The notes under the pieces are model-generated. The model saw only the letters and a list, made by a program, of their open reading frames with translations. It had not been told where the DNA came from and did not search any database. A program made the translations under genes and the position numbers. 64,000 nt of DNA from Lachnospiraceae bacterium (GTDB taxonomy: Bacteria; Bacillota; Clostridia; Lachnospirales; Lachnospiraceae): the NCBI GenBank assembly GCA_024403615.1, contig JAKSRM010000005.1, forward strand, positions 1-64,000, written 5' to 3'. This document shows, one piece after another, positions 8,768 to 18,329 of the stretch (positions are counted from its first letter, which is position 1; every line of letters begins with the position of its first letter).

Positions 8768-10654
8768 TTATTCGCAATAAATGGTTTCACCGGTCTTTGC
8801 GTCTCTGCGATAGTGACGGAAGAAATCCCATGCGATATCGCCGTAGCCTGGCCATAAAGAGTGAACCAGATACTCGGTAACGTTCAGACCCATCATCGGA
8901 TAGCCTTTTGTTCCGTTCATTTTCCACTCAAAATTACGCCATTCGCCGTTCACGGTGGTGATCTTCATAGAGTCGGTCGGCTGACCAACAAATGGATATT
9001 TTACAAAATCGAACTGCTCCGGTACGGCCATTCCGTTGTAGCCCTGATAGGTTCGGAAGAGGAGCTGAGCGCCATCGTTCAGATGATTTGCCTTCGTATC
9101 CCATGCAGCAAAGTCATAAGTAGAAGAGCAAAGCAGCATCGGCATTGTAAGGTTCTGGCTGTTCTCTTCCATGTCTTTGGATACCCAAAACAGAGGCATA
9201 GCCATCGGTACGGCTGCTGCGAACAGCTCTGGATGGGTTGCAAGGCAAGCATAAGAAGCTGCGCCACCCATAGAATAACCGGTAACATAAACTCGTTCTG
9301 GATCCAGTGCCGGATACTTCTTCAACATATACTGTACCAGACGGGAGAGCATCTCACCTACTAAGTCGCCGCCCACAAAGGTCAAGCCACTGTGCATTCC
9401 GGCAACAATAGCAAACTGCTGCTGGCCTGCAGTCAGAAGAATACCGGTCTCATCCAAGAACATCAGCAAATCGTCGCCGCCGCCATGGTTAGCCAGAAGC
9501 AGAGGAACGCTGTGTTCCGGCGCGGTATTGTTCAAAACGCTCTGAGGAAGCACCTCATACCACGCGTCTAAATAGTCATTTTCGTCAACTATGAAAGTTT
9601 TATATTTTTCATTCGCCACATCTGCCGTAATCTTTATATCCGCAAAAGTTTCGGAATCATGGACGAAAAGAAGTTGCAAATCGCCAATGACCGTACGGTC
9701 GTTAATCACGGGATTCCGTTCCGATAAGGCGAATCGGGAAATCTTTGGAGCACGAACGTAGCCCTGGTAAGGGTTCGTAACAACTGGCTCCGGATATGGT
9801 GTTGGCAAATTCGCGGTTCTCTGAAGGAATCGGAACATCTCCTGATAAGCACGAACCATCCATGCGCCAGCGTCTCCCTCGGTATCATAGGAAACACGTA
9901 CCTGACGGAGCGGTTGCTGCTGATTATAGAAACGCTCTACTCCTTCGCTGCAGGCGTAAGCGTTACAGCCATTAGCCTGACGGAACTGGCGAACTGCAGT
10001 GCTGCAAGGGTTTACCAAATAAGCAGGAACATAATCGTTAACCAGAACGTCCTCTGCCATCTCTCCACCAAAAGTGAAATATCCAGCCACGCGACCGATT
10101 AATTCGTCACGAGAGCCAGCAATGAAATTATTCATAAAGGTGGCTCCCTGACCAAAACCGAAGAAATAGGTCTTTCCATAGCCGCCACAGTATTCGCTTT
10201 CTGCAGGGCGAGCTGGCTCACCATCTATTTCCAGTCGGATTTTCTGGCTGAACAGAGCATCCACCATGGTATAGCAAGCTTGCAGGTCGCTTTCTCCATA
10301 GCCAGTATCTGCCTTTGGCATAACGAGAAGGATGCTACCAATCTGCTCATTTATCAGTTCCACAAGGCCCAACTTCTTCAGCCCATCCAAAGCTGTTTCC
10401 TTATCTGCATAACGCTTGTCGGAAAAAACAACAAAAACCGTGTTGTTTCGGGCTGCGGTCTCGCCTCCATAAAGATTTGGTGAGCGATAAACGTAGAGAA
10501 TATCCTCTGGGAAATCTTGGAAGGCAGGGTTAGCAATCTGGCGGATACGATTATTGCCAGATAATCCATCGACTGCTTCCGGAGCATGAGCGCAAACCTC
10601 GGTGATAGTTTCAAAAGTAGCAGGATTTCCCTGTCGGTTTTGATAATTCAGCAT
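8768..10654 (-). CDS. Large alpha/beta hydrolase, depolymerase-like (628 aa)
   Basis: The C-terminal half (about residues 330-620) is an alpha/beta hydrolase of the PHB-depolymerase/Esterase type, with LLANHGGGDD as oxyanion region and GYSMGG as nucleophile elbow. The N-terminal ~330 residues contain a second hydrolase-like fragment (FFGFGQGATF replaces a GXSXG motif, with Gly in place of Ser), so this may be a fusion of a degenerate and an active hydrolase domain. There is no signal peptide. TAAAGGAGG precedes the ATG. The substrate is unknown. It shares direction and close spacing with the smaller esterase and the GltS-like transporter. Confidence 0.72.
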   Translation of the reverse strand: MLNYQNRQGNPATFETITEVCAHAPEAVDGLSGNNRIRQIANPAFQDFPEDILYVYRSPNLYGGETAARNNTVFVVFSDKRYADKETALDGLKKLGLVELINEQIGSILLVMPKADTGYGESDLQACYTMVDALFSQKIRLEIDGEPARPAESEYCGGYGKTYFFGFGQGATFMNNFIAGSRDELIGRVAGYFTFGGEMAEDVLVNDYVPAYLVNPCSTAVRQFRQANGCNAYACSEGVERFYNQQQPLRQVRVSYDTEGDAGAWMVRAYQEMFRFLQRTANLPTPYPEPVVTNPYQGYVRAPKISRFALSERNPVINDRTVIGDLQLLFVHDSETFADIKITADVANEKYKTFIVDENDYLDAWYEVLPQSVLNNTAPEHSVPLLLANHGGGDDLLMFLDETGILLTAGQQQFAIVAGMHSGLTFVGGDLVGEMLSRLVQYMLKKYPALDPERVYVTGYSMGGAASYACLATHPELFAAAVPMAMPLFWVSKDMEENSQNLTMPMLLCSSTYDFAAWDTKANHLNDGAQLLFRTYQGYNGMAVPEQFDFVKYPFVGQPTDSMKITTVNGEWRNFEWKMNGTKGYPMMGLNVTEYLVHSLWPGYGDIAWDFFRHYRRDAKTGETIYCE

Positions 10655-10713
10655 ATTGGTTCCTCCTTTATTATCTTCACAAAATAATTTGCGTTATTTA
10701 TTGATGTATGTAT

Positions 10714-12114
10714 TCACGTCTTTTTTTTGAATTTGTCTCTATACTGGAACGCGAGAATGGCCAGGAACAGCACCACCAGAATTCCGAGGCAAATAAACAG
10801 ATGGGTCATGCTGCGAGGTATAATACCGAGCATCAGCAGCATCGGCGCGCCCAGAACGATTGCCCACAGATTTTGGTAGATGATATTGTGGGATGCAGGA
10901 GTATCGAAGTTCGGATCCACCTCTCTAAGAAGAATAACGCCTGTAGAAGCGGTTCCGGTAAGCATTCCGTACATGGTAAGGAACATCTCGTCGGAATAAT
11001 CCGGGAACAGCTTCTTGCATACTTTGTTCGTATAGATGTAGGTAACAACAGCTCCCAGTACGCACTCAAGCAGAAGAGGAAGCCAGAATTCCTTGTAGCG
11101 GAAGGCAGATAAATCGATCGCGGCGATTGATGCTACGACCATAATATCAAACATAAAACCACTGATGCGGTTCAGCATGTAGTTGTTCGTATATTCTCTG
11201 TGCATGATTCCCTTTTTGCGGAGCTTGTTTCCTATGTTTTTAAACAAGATGGCCCAGACGGTGCCTACGAGGAAGTTGAATCCCCAGACCAAAGGATTCA
11301 CCGTGGACATCAAAAAGCCGCCGGCAGGGAGAAAGACGAATTTATACAGAGCCCACATAGAAAGGTAGGCAATTCCGTAAGTAATAAATACGAGAGCAAA
11401 CTGCACCGTCAGCTTGTCCATGGACTCGGAAACAGGAATCTCGTTTCCACCGCGGAAATCGTCAATCCCAAGCTTATCCGTGGCAGCATCTTCCGAGAAA
11501 GTCTGTTTCTTCTTCGCATTCCTGTTCAGGAATATCAAACCACCGACGCACGCACTAATAAAGCCCATGGCGGCAATCGTAAGTCCATAGCTGGTACCGT
11601 TCACGAAACCGTATGTACTTTCATAGGTGGCACCCCAGTTAAAGGCCTGGCCAGGTCCCTGGCCGTAGCCCATCGGCAAAAGGATGCCGCCGCCAGCGAA
11701 ACCGCCAATCAAAAAGAACAGCGTTACTGAAATGGCCAGTCCTAAAACAGCTTGGAGCAGATATCCTCCGACGGTTACGGTAGCAGTCGCAAAGACATCC
11801 TGGCGCGCCTTCTTTCCTCTTACGCCGTCCAAGTGACGCCATGCAAGGGCAACAAAGCCGATACCGAGGCCGTGATAGGTCAGGGATTCCAAGGTTGTAA
11901 GTTCAAACAGACTGCTTCCCGTTATAGCCTTATACCCAGCATTGGCAGCCAACGCAATGAATCCACCGAGCACAGCGCTAGGAAGAAGAGACCGTCTAAG
12001 GAATGGAACCTTTCTCCTCAATATATTCGCAAGCATCATGGAAGAAAGAAGCAGAACGATCGTTATTACGAACGACCAAACTTCGCTATCCCAGAAATTA
12101 AAACTTCCCGTCAT
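10714..12114 (-). CDS. GltS-type sodium/carboxylate (glutamate) symporter
   Basis: This 466-aa membrane protein has about ten to twelve hydrophobic segments. The GltS-family signature GYGQGPGQAFNWGATYE (about residue 165) and a second TGTASTGVILLREVD loop are clear. GltS carriers import glutamate with Na+ across the cytoplasmic membrane. The protein is somewhat longer than classical GltS (about 400 aa). GAGGAG lies upstream of the ATG. Co-orientation with the two hydrolases downstream suggests uptake of a carboxylate-bearing ester or amide that they cleave; that is inference. Confidence 0.8.
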   Translation of the reverse strand: MTGSFNFWDSEVWSFVITIVLLLSSMMLANILRRKVPFLRRSLLPSAVLGGFIALAANAGYKAITGSSLFELTTLESLTYHGLGIGFVALAWRHLDGVRGKKARQDVFATATVTVGGYLLQAVLGLAISVTLFFLIGGFAGGGILLPMGYGQGPGQAFNWGATYESTYGFVNGTSYGLTIAAMGFISACVGGLIFLNRNAKKKQTFSEDAATDKLGIDDFRGGNEIPVSESMDKLTVQFALVFITYGIAYLSMWALYKFVFLPAGGFLMSTVNPLVWGFNFLVGTVWAILFKNIGNKLRKKGIMHREYTNNYMLNRISGFMFDIMVVASIAAIDLSAFRYKEFWLPLLLECVLGAVVTYIYTNKVCKKLFPDYSDEMFLTMYGMLTGTASTGVILLREVDPNFDTPASHNIIYQNLWAIVLGAPMLLMLGIIPRSMTHLFICLGILVVLFLAILAFQYRDKFKKKT

Positions 12115-12132
12115 ATTATTGTTCTCCTCATC

Positions 12133-13293
12133 TTATAATAAACCATTGCGGCTTCCGCAAATGGTTCGATAAAGATATAAGTATTTTAAAGCATTGAAAG
12201 CAGCTTCACCTCTGACTTCGCAATGCCCAGATATATCCGAAGTGTGAATCAGCAAAAGATTTCGCTGGTTAATACCAATTCCTGTTATTTTTTCAAATGG
12301 AATGACCGTTTCGCCCGCAGAAAATCTGTCCCGGTAAGCGTTCAGTACTACCGTCTCGGTTTTCTCAAGCTCGTGGTTTTCGTTAATCAGCTGAAAAGAT
12401 ACCTTATCTTCAAAAAAGAAATCTTCTCCGTTTTCCTTACAAAGTGTTTCGATTTTGTTCCGCTGCTTCTGATCAAGCTCTGTTATTGTGTACGACTGCT
12501 GCGAAGAGTTGATCATTCCGTATTCATCGTATTCTGCTTTGAACCCGCAATCGCAGGTCATAAAGTTTCCATTGCTTTTCAAAGATCCTATTTTTTCACA
12601 TGCCGGGCACATAAAGATTGTCGACTCTATATGCTCTGCCCGCTTTTTACCGCGAAATGCCGTCGGATGATCGTGCTGTTCTTCATAGGCGTCGGTTTGC
12701 AGATCATTCTCAATGATCTTTTGTATTTCCTCTGGTGACATTTTCTTTAGGGTCTCCGGAGAATAAATACCTGCGATTCTTCCTGTGATGCGTCCTTTGC
12801 GAAGAGAAGACGCCCATCTAGGAGAGCTGAAATATCCGCCTTCTAATTTGTATGTGACAAGCGTTCCCTGACAGATTCGAGCAAGCTTCGCAGTCGCAGG
12901 GGCTATCGGACATGTAAGTCCATTGAAGGAACGGTTTCCTTCCGGAAACAGGGCTACGTTTTTCCCACCACGCACCGATTTAATAATATGCTTGGAGGTC
13001 GCAAGGCCCATGGTTCCTTTGTAATGGATGATAGGGTCAAAAGCCTTTACGGCAAATCGGACAATGCTACCCATTCGTAGTAAGTTTTCCGTTGCGACAA
13101 AAGAGACCCGAGTTTGTGCCGCCACAGCGATAAATGCACAGTCAAAATCTGTTGTATGGTTGCTGAGAAGAAGGAAAGGCTGAGGAACATCCTCCAAAGT
13201 TTCAATATCACTTTTGAAAAGGATGTGCATTACAAATTTCGTCAGTCTCAACAAGAGTCTATATAAAATTCCGCCGGATTTCTTTTTACCCAT
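12133..13293 (-). CDS. PlsC-type acyltransferase with C-terminal zinc-ribbon region
   Basis: The N-terminal ~220 residues form a 1-acylglycerol-3-phosphate acyltransferase domain with the HX4D motif (SNHTTDFD) and the FPEGNRS motif. It probably transfers acyl chains to a lysophospholipid at the membrane. The C-terminal part has a Cys4 zinc ribbon (CPACEKIG...CDCGF) and a strand-rich tail, which is an unusual addition. The ATG at 13293 has AAGGAG upstream; the longer frame to 13365 overlaps the preceding methyltransferase. It lies 10 bp after that gene, so the two are probably co-transcribed. Confidence 0.8.
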   Translation of the reverse strand: MGKKKSGGILYRLLLRLTKFVMHILFKSDIETLEDVPQPFLLLSNHTTDFDCAFIAVAAQTRVSFVATENLLRMGSIVRFAVKAFDPIIHYKGTMGLATSKHIIKSVRGGKNVALFPEGNRSFNGLTCPIAPATAKLARICQGTLVTYKLEGGYFSSPRWASSLRKGRITGRIAGIYSPETLKKMSPEEIQKIIENDLQTDAYEEQHDHPTAFRGKKRAEHIESTIFMCPACEKIGSLKSNGNFMTCDCGFKAEYDEYGMINSSQQSYTITELDQKQRNKIETLCKENGEDFFFEDKVSFQLINENHELEKTETVVLNAYRDRFSAGETVIPFEKITGIGINQRNLLLIHTSDISGHCEVRGEAAFNALKYLYLYRTICGSRNGLL

Positions 13294-13303
13294 AGCAAGC
13301 TCC

Positions 13304-14821
13304 TTAAATAGGGTTTGTATTGAAGTATACCCTTTTTTTAACCAAAAGTGCAACGGTTTCCACATGCACGGTATTCGGGAACATGTCTACCGGCTGAACT
13401 TTTTCCACGGTGTAAGTGTAGTTTGCTTCTTCATCGCTTGTCAGAATCTTCAAGTCTCGGGCCAAGGTTGCGCTATCACAGCTGACATAAACGATTTTTT
13501 CCGGTCCAACTTCCATAATTTTATCCAATAAAATTTTATCGCAGCCTTTTCGTGGCGGATCTAAAACCACCACATCGGCACTACGGTTTTCTCCCTGTTC
13601 GTCTGGCAGATTTGCCAGCTGAGGGAATACTTCCTCCGACTTGCCACAGAAAAATTCTGCGTTTTCAATACCATTGAGGCGAGCGTTGTTTTTCGCATCT
13701 TCAATGGCTTCCGGAACGATTTCTACACCATACACTTTCTTGGCCTTTCCTGCTAAGAACAGAGAAATGGTTCCGATGCCGCAGTAAAGATCCCAAACGT
13801 TTTCTTCTCCCTTTAGGTCCGCAAACTCTAAAGCTTTTCCATAAAGCTTAGAAGTCTGGGCAGAATTTACCTGGAAGAAAGACAGTGGGGAAATCTGGAA
13901 CTGAAGCGCTCCTTCTCCACACACAATCTCGTCCGTAATATATTCTTTGCCATATAGACAGATATTTTTCCGTCCTAAAATGGCGTTGGTATTTTCTTTG
14001 TTAATGTTCAAACAGATGGAAGCGATTTTCGGTTCCACTGCCAACAAATGCTCCACCAGCTTTTTCTCCAAATCCCGATCTTTCGCATCACAACGGCTGC
14101 CTTTTTCTAACGTATCACCGTTAATCACTAAGCAGACCATAACCTGACCTGTGGAAAAACCGTTGCGAATCATCACATGACGCAACAGTCCCTTACCGAT
14201 AGTTTCATCATAGGTAGACAGCTGATGTTCCTGTGCAAAGGCGCGAACTGCTGCCAGAATTTTATTATCTTCCGGCCGGGAAGCCAGACATTTTTCCGTT
14301 TCAATAATGTAATGAGTTCTGCCTGCGTAGAAGCCCGTTACAATAGCTCCTTCTTTATTTTTTCCAATCGGGAATTGCATCTTGTTCCGGTACTGGGTTG
14401 GAACGCTTTCTCCTTCCGCCATATTCGCACCGATGATTGGATAAAAGGTCGGACCCTCTGCAGCCAGCACATCTGCGCCAGCATCTTCTGCGAACGAAAT
14501 TCCACCTAAGCGCTCTAAATTTCCACGGACTTTCTTCTCTTTAAATTCCAGCTGAGAAGCATAGCTCATCTGCATAATCTGACATCCACCACAACGGAAA
14601 GCTACCGGACAAATCGGATTGATGCGCTTTTCCGACGGTTCTAATATTTTCAGCATCTTCGCATAGGCGTAACCTTTTTTCACTTTGGTTATCACCGCCT
14701 GAACGGTATCGCCAATAATAGCGTCCTTAACAAAAAAGGTACAGCCTTCAAATTTACCTATACCTTCTCCGTTCACCCCGATGTCTGTTATATTTAATTC
14801 AATAATGTCGTTTTTATTCAT
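13304..14821 (-). CDS. rlmCD: 23S rRNA (uracil-5)-methyltransferase, RlmCD/RlmD type
   Basis: This 505-aa RumA-family enzyme has the full classical layout. An N-terminal TRAM RNA-binding domain (residues 1-60) is followed by a 4Fe-4S cysteine cluster (CPVAFRCGGC), the SAM loop (DLYCGIGTIS), DPPRKGCD, and the catalytic cysteine in YVSCDSATLARDL. It methylates specific uridines of 23S rRNA; in Firmicutes a single RlmCD can do both U747 and U1939. The shorter paralogue at 240-1679 lacks TRAM. Which of the two is the rRNA enzyme is not certain, but this one has the canonical domains. Confidence 0.87.
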   Translation of the reverse strand: MNKNDIIELNITDIGVNGEGIGKFEGCTFFVKDAIIGDTVQAVITKVKKGYAYAKMLKILEPSEKRINPICPVAFRCGGCQIMQMSYASQLEFKEKKVRGNLERLGGISFAEDAGADVLAAEGPTFYPIIGANMAEGESVPTQYRNKMQFPIGKNKEGAIVTGFYAGRTHYIIETEKCLASRPEDNKILAAVRAFAQEHQLSTYDETIGKGLLRHVMIRNGFSTGQVMVCLVINGDTLEKGSRCDAKDRDLEKKLVEHLLAVEPKIASICLNINKENTNAILGRKNICLYGKEYITDEIVCGEGALQFQISPLSFFQVNSAQTSKLYGKALEFADLKGEENVWDLYCGIGTISLFLAGKAKKVYGVEIVPEAIEDAKNNARLNGIENAEFFCGKSEEVFPQLANLPDEQGENRSADVVVLDPPRKGCDKILLDKIMEVGPEKIVYVSCDSATLARDLKILTSDEEANYTYTVEKVQPVDMFPNTVHVETVALLVKKRVYFNTNPI

Positions 14822-14869
14822 AAAATCTGTCGTATGCTTTTCAATCGATCACCCAACAGCCAATTCTTA

Positions 14870-15112
14870 CTAGCCCTGCTGAAGTTTCCTTTCAATCAAC
14901 GCCACTATATCGCCTGCGGTTTTCGTTTCTTTCATATCGATTTCGTTAAAATCGATTCCAAATTCATCTTCCAAGGCAACGGACATGTATAAAAGCGCCA
15001 CGCTGCTCATGCCTATATCATCCATCAGATTGGATTCTAAAGTAATGGCGTCCACATCAATCTCTTCATCGATGCCATGTAATAATTCTTTTAATTTTGC
15101 TTCAATGTCCAT
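14870..15112 (-). CDS. Acyl carrier protein (non-canonical)
   Basis: This 80-aa acidic four-helix-type protein has the phosphopantetheine attachment segment DDIGMSSVAL; the modified serine is the first Ser of MSS, where canonical AcpP has DSL. The second ATG (15112) fits the GAGGA site better than the ATG at 15121. The start overlaps the end of the upstream acyltransferase by about 22 bp, so the two are coupled. The pairing suggests that this ACP supplies acyl groups to a dedicated acyltransferase rather than to general fatty-acid synthesis. Confidence 0.82.
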   Translation of the reverse strand: MDIEAKLKELLHGIDEEIDVDAITLESNLMDDIGMSSVALLYMSVALEDEFGIDFNEIDMKETKTAGDIVALIERKLQQG

Positions 15113-15726
15113 TGTCTGCATTCCTCATATTTCTCATAGAGCTTTTCCGTCACCATTTCCAGGTCCTGAACGCTCGGCATTTTCTTATCACAATAATCGC
15201 TGATGCGGAAAGGTTCTCCGATGACTACCACCTGACGTGCGAAGAAGTTCTTCCGCTTCTCGATATAAACCGGAAGAATCGGCACCTTTGCCAGACTGGC
15301 AATCAGGGCTACTCCAGATTTAAAGCCTGCATCGTTTCCGCTAATGGCCCCTTGCGGGAAAATAGAAAGGGCGAAGCCTTCCTTCAGCACGCTGACGCAT
15401 TTTTTAATGGCGGAAGTATCGGCGATATTCCGGTCGATTTTGATACAGCCGGCGCCTTCCATAAACTTGTTGCGGATTTTGTTTTGCATAACCACTTCCG
15501 CAACGACGTAAAACATTCTCCGAGTCCAAAAGGCGGTTTCCAGAATCAGCGGATCCTTAAAGCCCGTATGGTTGGCTGCAATCAGCACGCCGCTTTTGAT
15601 TTTTTCCTTGCTGCCAACATATATTTTTTTTACACGAAAAACAGGAATCAGGGCCAACAACAAGAACCTGGAAAGGTCCATAAAAAATTTATCGATTCGA
15701 AAAATTTTGTGCTTTGTCTGTTCCAT
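15091..15726 (-). CDS. PlsC-type lysophospholipid acyltransferase family protein
   Basis: This 211-aa protein has an N-terminal hydrophobic anchor (LLLALIPVF), the HX4D catalytic motif (NHTGFKD) and a later substrate-binding motif. The usual FPEGTRS reads FPQGAISGND here, so the motif's Glu is replaced by Gln. It is expected to acylate a lipid at the membrane. It overlaps the following ACP gene. The altered motif III and the ACP partner suggest an acyl acceptor other than lysophosphatidate, which is inference. Confidence 0.78.
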   Translation of the reverse strand: MEQTKHKIFRIDKFFMDLSRFLLLALIPVFRVKKIYVGSKEKIKSGVLIAANHTGFKDPLILETAFWTRRMFYVVAEVVMQNKIRNKFMEGAGCIKIDRNIADTSAIKKCVSVLKEGFALSIFPQGAISGNDAGFKSGVALIASLAKVPILPVYIEKRKNFFARQVVVIGEPFRISDYCDKKMPSVQDLEMVTEKLYEKYEECRQWTLKQN

Positions 15727-15767
15727 CTATTTTCGAAAACCATCTCGCGACGGTTCTCTTTCATCCT

Positions 15768-16607
15768 TTATTTCTTTATTGCATCATAGACATCTCTCTT
15801 AGAAATGCCTCGGTCTTTTGCCACTAACTTCATAGCTTCTTTTTCGTCGAAGCCTTGGGCTACATAATATTCTACATGCTCTTCCAGGCTCATTTCCTGC
15901 CAGGACTGTTCTTTTTCCGCCTGAATCTCTTTCGGATCCTTTCCTTCAATGACCACTACCATCTCGCCCTTTGGTTCATTTTCTTCAAACCAAGAAACGG
16001 CCTCCGTCAGAGTCAGCGCCATAACGCTTTCATGGATTTTCGTCAGTTCCCGACAGATACGGATTCTTCGGTCGCCTAAAGTTTCCAGAAGTTCCTTTAA
16101 GGTTCTTAAAATTCGATGAGGAGCCTCATAAATTACGATGGTCCGAGTCTCGTCTTTGATTCGTTCTAAAGCTTCTTTATGTTCTTTTTTATCCGACGGA
16201 AGGAAGCCTTCGAAAACAAAGCGGCGGGAAGAAAGTCCACACATGGAAAGGGCGACGGTTACGGCGGAAGCTCCCGGAAGGGAAGTTACTTCAATACCAG
16301 CCTCGTAGCATTTCTTTACCAGTTCTTCGCCTGGATCGGAAATTCCCGGCGTTCCGGCGTCGGTCACTAAGGCGATGTTCTCGCCTGCCAACAGCTTTAC
16401 CACCAGCTCGTCCGCTTTTTCGAACTTGTTGTACTCATGATAGCTGGTCAGTTTCGCCTTAATATCGAAATGATTTAATAATTTTAAGGTGTGTCGCGTA
16501 TCCTCTGCTGCCACCAGGTCCACACTTTTCAAGGTCTCAATGACCCGGAAGGTAATGTCCTCTAAGTTTCCGATGGGAGTTGCGCATAAATAAAGTTTTC
16601 CGCTCAT
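15768..16607 (-). CDS. rsmI: 16S rRNA (cytidine1402-2'-O)-methyltransferase RsmI
   Basis: This 279-aa tetrapyrrole-methylase-fold enzyme methylates the ribose of C1402 in the decoding centre of 16S rRNA. Signature segments are LYLCATPIGNLEDITFR at the N-terminus and TDAGTPGISDPGEE (about residue 80), with GASAVTVAL after it. Length is normal for the family. It lies at the end of the holB-ricT-trmN6 cluster, as in many Firmicutes. Confidence 0.95.
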   Translation of the reverse strand: MSGKLYLCATPIGNLEDITFRVIETLKSVDLVAAEDTRHTLKLLNHFDIKAKLTSYHEYNKFEKADELVVKLLAGENIALVTDAGTPGISDPGEELVKKCYEAGIEVTSLPGASAVTVALSMCGLSSRRFVFEGFLPSDKKEHKEALERIKDETRTIVIYEAPHRILRTLKELLETLGDRRIRICRELTKIHESVMALTLTEAVSWFEENEPKGEMVVVIEGKDPKEIQAEKEQSWQEMSLEEHVEYYVAQGFDEKEAMKLVAKDRGISKRDVYDAIKK

Positions 16608-16667
16608 GGCTTTTGTCCGTCTGAAATTGGCATTTTCAGGAATTCTCCCGATTCTATTTCTGCCAAT

Positions 16668-17420
16668 TTAAAAATTATAAATATCTAAAATTTCGTCGGT
16701 ATATACTCCCTGACTCTTATAAATAATCAGAGGAGGCTCTACTTTCATAAAGGTGTTTCCACCTTTGGCCGCTTCAATCAGAACCATGGTTGCCTGACTA
16801 TCCGTAAAGGAATGAACCATACGAAGCCGCTTCGGCTCTAATTTGTTTTCCCGTAAGGTGTCCATCAGTTCTGCCAGTCGTTCTGGCCGATGAACCAGGA
16901 AGAATTTTCCCTGTGGTTTTAAAAGAGCTGCTGCCTGAGAAGCCACATCCGCAAAAGTGCATTTAATTTCATGCCGGGCGATGGCTTTGGCGTCTTCCGG
17001 ATTGGTTAAGCCTCCCGCCGGTTTCATGTACGGCGGATTGCTGGTCACCACATCGAAGGTTGCTTTTCCAAAAATTTCGGTGGCCTTACAGATATCTCCC
17101 AAAACGATTTTGACGTCCTCTCCCAAGTCATTTAAATCCACGCTGCGCTGGGCCATGTTCGCGCTGGTTTCCTGAATTTCCAGCCCTGTCAGGTCTCTGG
17201 AATTGGTTTTTGCACGTAACAAAAGAGGGATGATGCCCGTGCCGGTACCCAGGTCTATGATTTTCGTAGACGCGGTGGTATGGCTCAACCCCTCGCAAAC
17301 AAACCCGGAAAGAAGTACCGCATCCATCCCAAAGCAAAAACCGTTTTTGTTTTGAATAATGCGGTATCCATTTCTTTGCAGATCATCGATTCTTTCGTCT
17401 GGTAATAACTGAATTTCCAA
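16668..17420 (-). CDS. trmN6: tRNA1(Val) (adenine37-N6)-methyltransferase family protein
   Basis: This 250-aa class I SAM methyltransferase has the SAM loop DLGTGTGIIP and the N6-adenine motif IV NPPYMKP. It belongs to the TrmN6/YfiC group (YabB in Bacillus), which methylates A37 of a tRNA. It starts one base after the ricT stop, indicating one operon. No unusual residues were seen. Confidence 0.9.
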   Translation of the reverse strand: MEIQLLPDERIDDLQRNGYRIIQNKNGFCFGMDAVLLSGFVCEGLSHTTASTKIIDLGTGTGIIPLLLRAKTNSRDLTGLEIQETSANMAQRSVDLNDLGEDVKIVLGDICKATEIFGKATFDVVTSNPPYMKPAGGLTNPEDAKAIARHEIKCTFADVASQAAALLKPQGKFFLVHRPERLAELMDTLRENKLEPKRLRMVHSFTDSQATMVLIEAAKGGNTFMKVEPPLIIYKSQGVYTDEILDIYNF

Positions 17421-17421
17421 T

Positions 17422-18318
17422 CTATTCTTTTTCCAATTCTCTCAGCGCTTTTAATTCCTCTGCCGTCATTTCTGCTTCTGGATTCTGGTTATTTCTCTTC
17501 TTTTTATGGATAAACTTCAGATCGTTCGGGCCATATTCCCGAGCTTCTCTTTCATCGTCGCTCAAATCAACAATAACACGAATCCGCTGCTTCAGAATAT
17601 TGACGGAGTCTACAACACAGTGGAAGCCATCTTCCGTTGTGCTCTCATCGCCAGGTTTCGGCAGACGTTTGCTTAAATCTAAATAAGCATCTTCTTCATA
17701 TTTAATGCAGCACATTAAACGGCCGCAACTTCCGGAAATTTTGGTCGGATTTAAGGACAAGTTCTGGTCCTTTGCCATACGGATGGATACCGGAACAAAC
17801 TCCGACTGCCAGGAATGACAGCAGAACTCACGGCCACAAATTCCATAGCCGCCTAGGGCTTTCGTCTCATCTCTTACACCAATCTGGCGCAGTTCGATTC
17901 TTGTCTTATAAACTGATGCTAAATCTTTTACTAATTCACGGAAGTCGACTCTGCCATCTGCAGTAAAGTAGAATAACAGCTTGTTACGGTCGAAAGTGTA
18001 CTCTACGTCTACCAGTTTCATCTGAAGGCCATGTTTTGCAATTTTCTCCAGGCAAACATCAAAAGCTTTGATTTCTCTTTCCCTGTTTTCTGCTGCTCTT
18101 GCTGCATCATCTTCTGTAGCAATACGAAGAACTGGCTTTAACGGGCTGACGATTTCGGATTCATCCACTTCCTTCGGGCCCACAACCATCAAACCATACT
18201 CGACGCCTCTGGCGGTTTCTACGATAACATGGTCGCCCACGTTGATTTCGTATTCCAGTGGATCAAAATAATATATTTTTCCGGTTTTCTTAAACCGTAT
18301 TCCAACTACTTTTATCAT
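17422..18318 (-). CDS. ricT: RicT/YaaT PSP1-domain protein
   Basis: This 298-aa protein of the PSP1/YaaT family is part of the RicAFT complex. In Bacillus that complex binds 4Fe-4S clusters and steers RNase Y processing and competence/sporulation. The C-rich signatures are visible (CGREFCCHSW and CGRLMCCIKYEEDAY, about residues 165-215). It lies between holB and trmN6, the usual Firmicutes position. Partners RicA and RicF are not in the window. Confidence 0.92.
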   Translation of the reverse strand: MIKVVGIRFKKTGKIYYFDPLEYEINVGDHVIVETARGVEYGLMVVGPKEVDESEIVSPLKPVLRIATEDDAARAAENREREIKAFDVCLEKIAKHGLQMKLVDVEYTFDRNKLLFYFTADGRVDFRELVKDLASVYKTRIELRQIGVRDETKALGGYGICGREFCCHSWQSEFVPVSIRMAKDQNLSLNPTKISGSCGRLMCCIKYEEDAYLDLSKRLPKPGDESTTEDGFHCVVDSVNILKQRIRVIVDLSDDEREAREYGPNDLKFIHKKKRNNQNPEAEMTAEELKALRELEKE

Positions 18319-18329
18319 AAAAATCCCTT

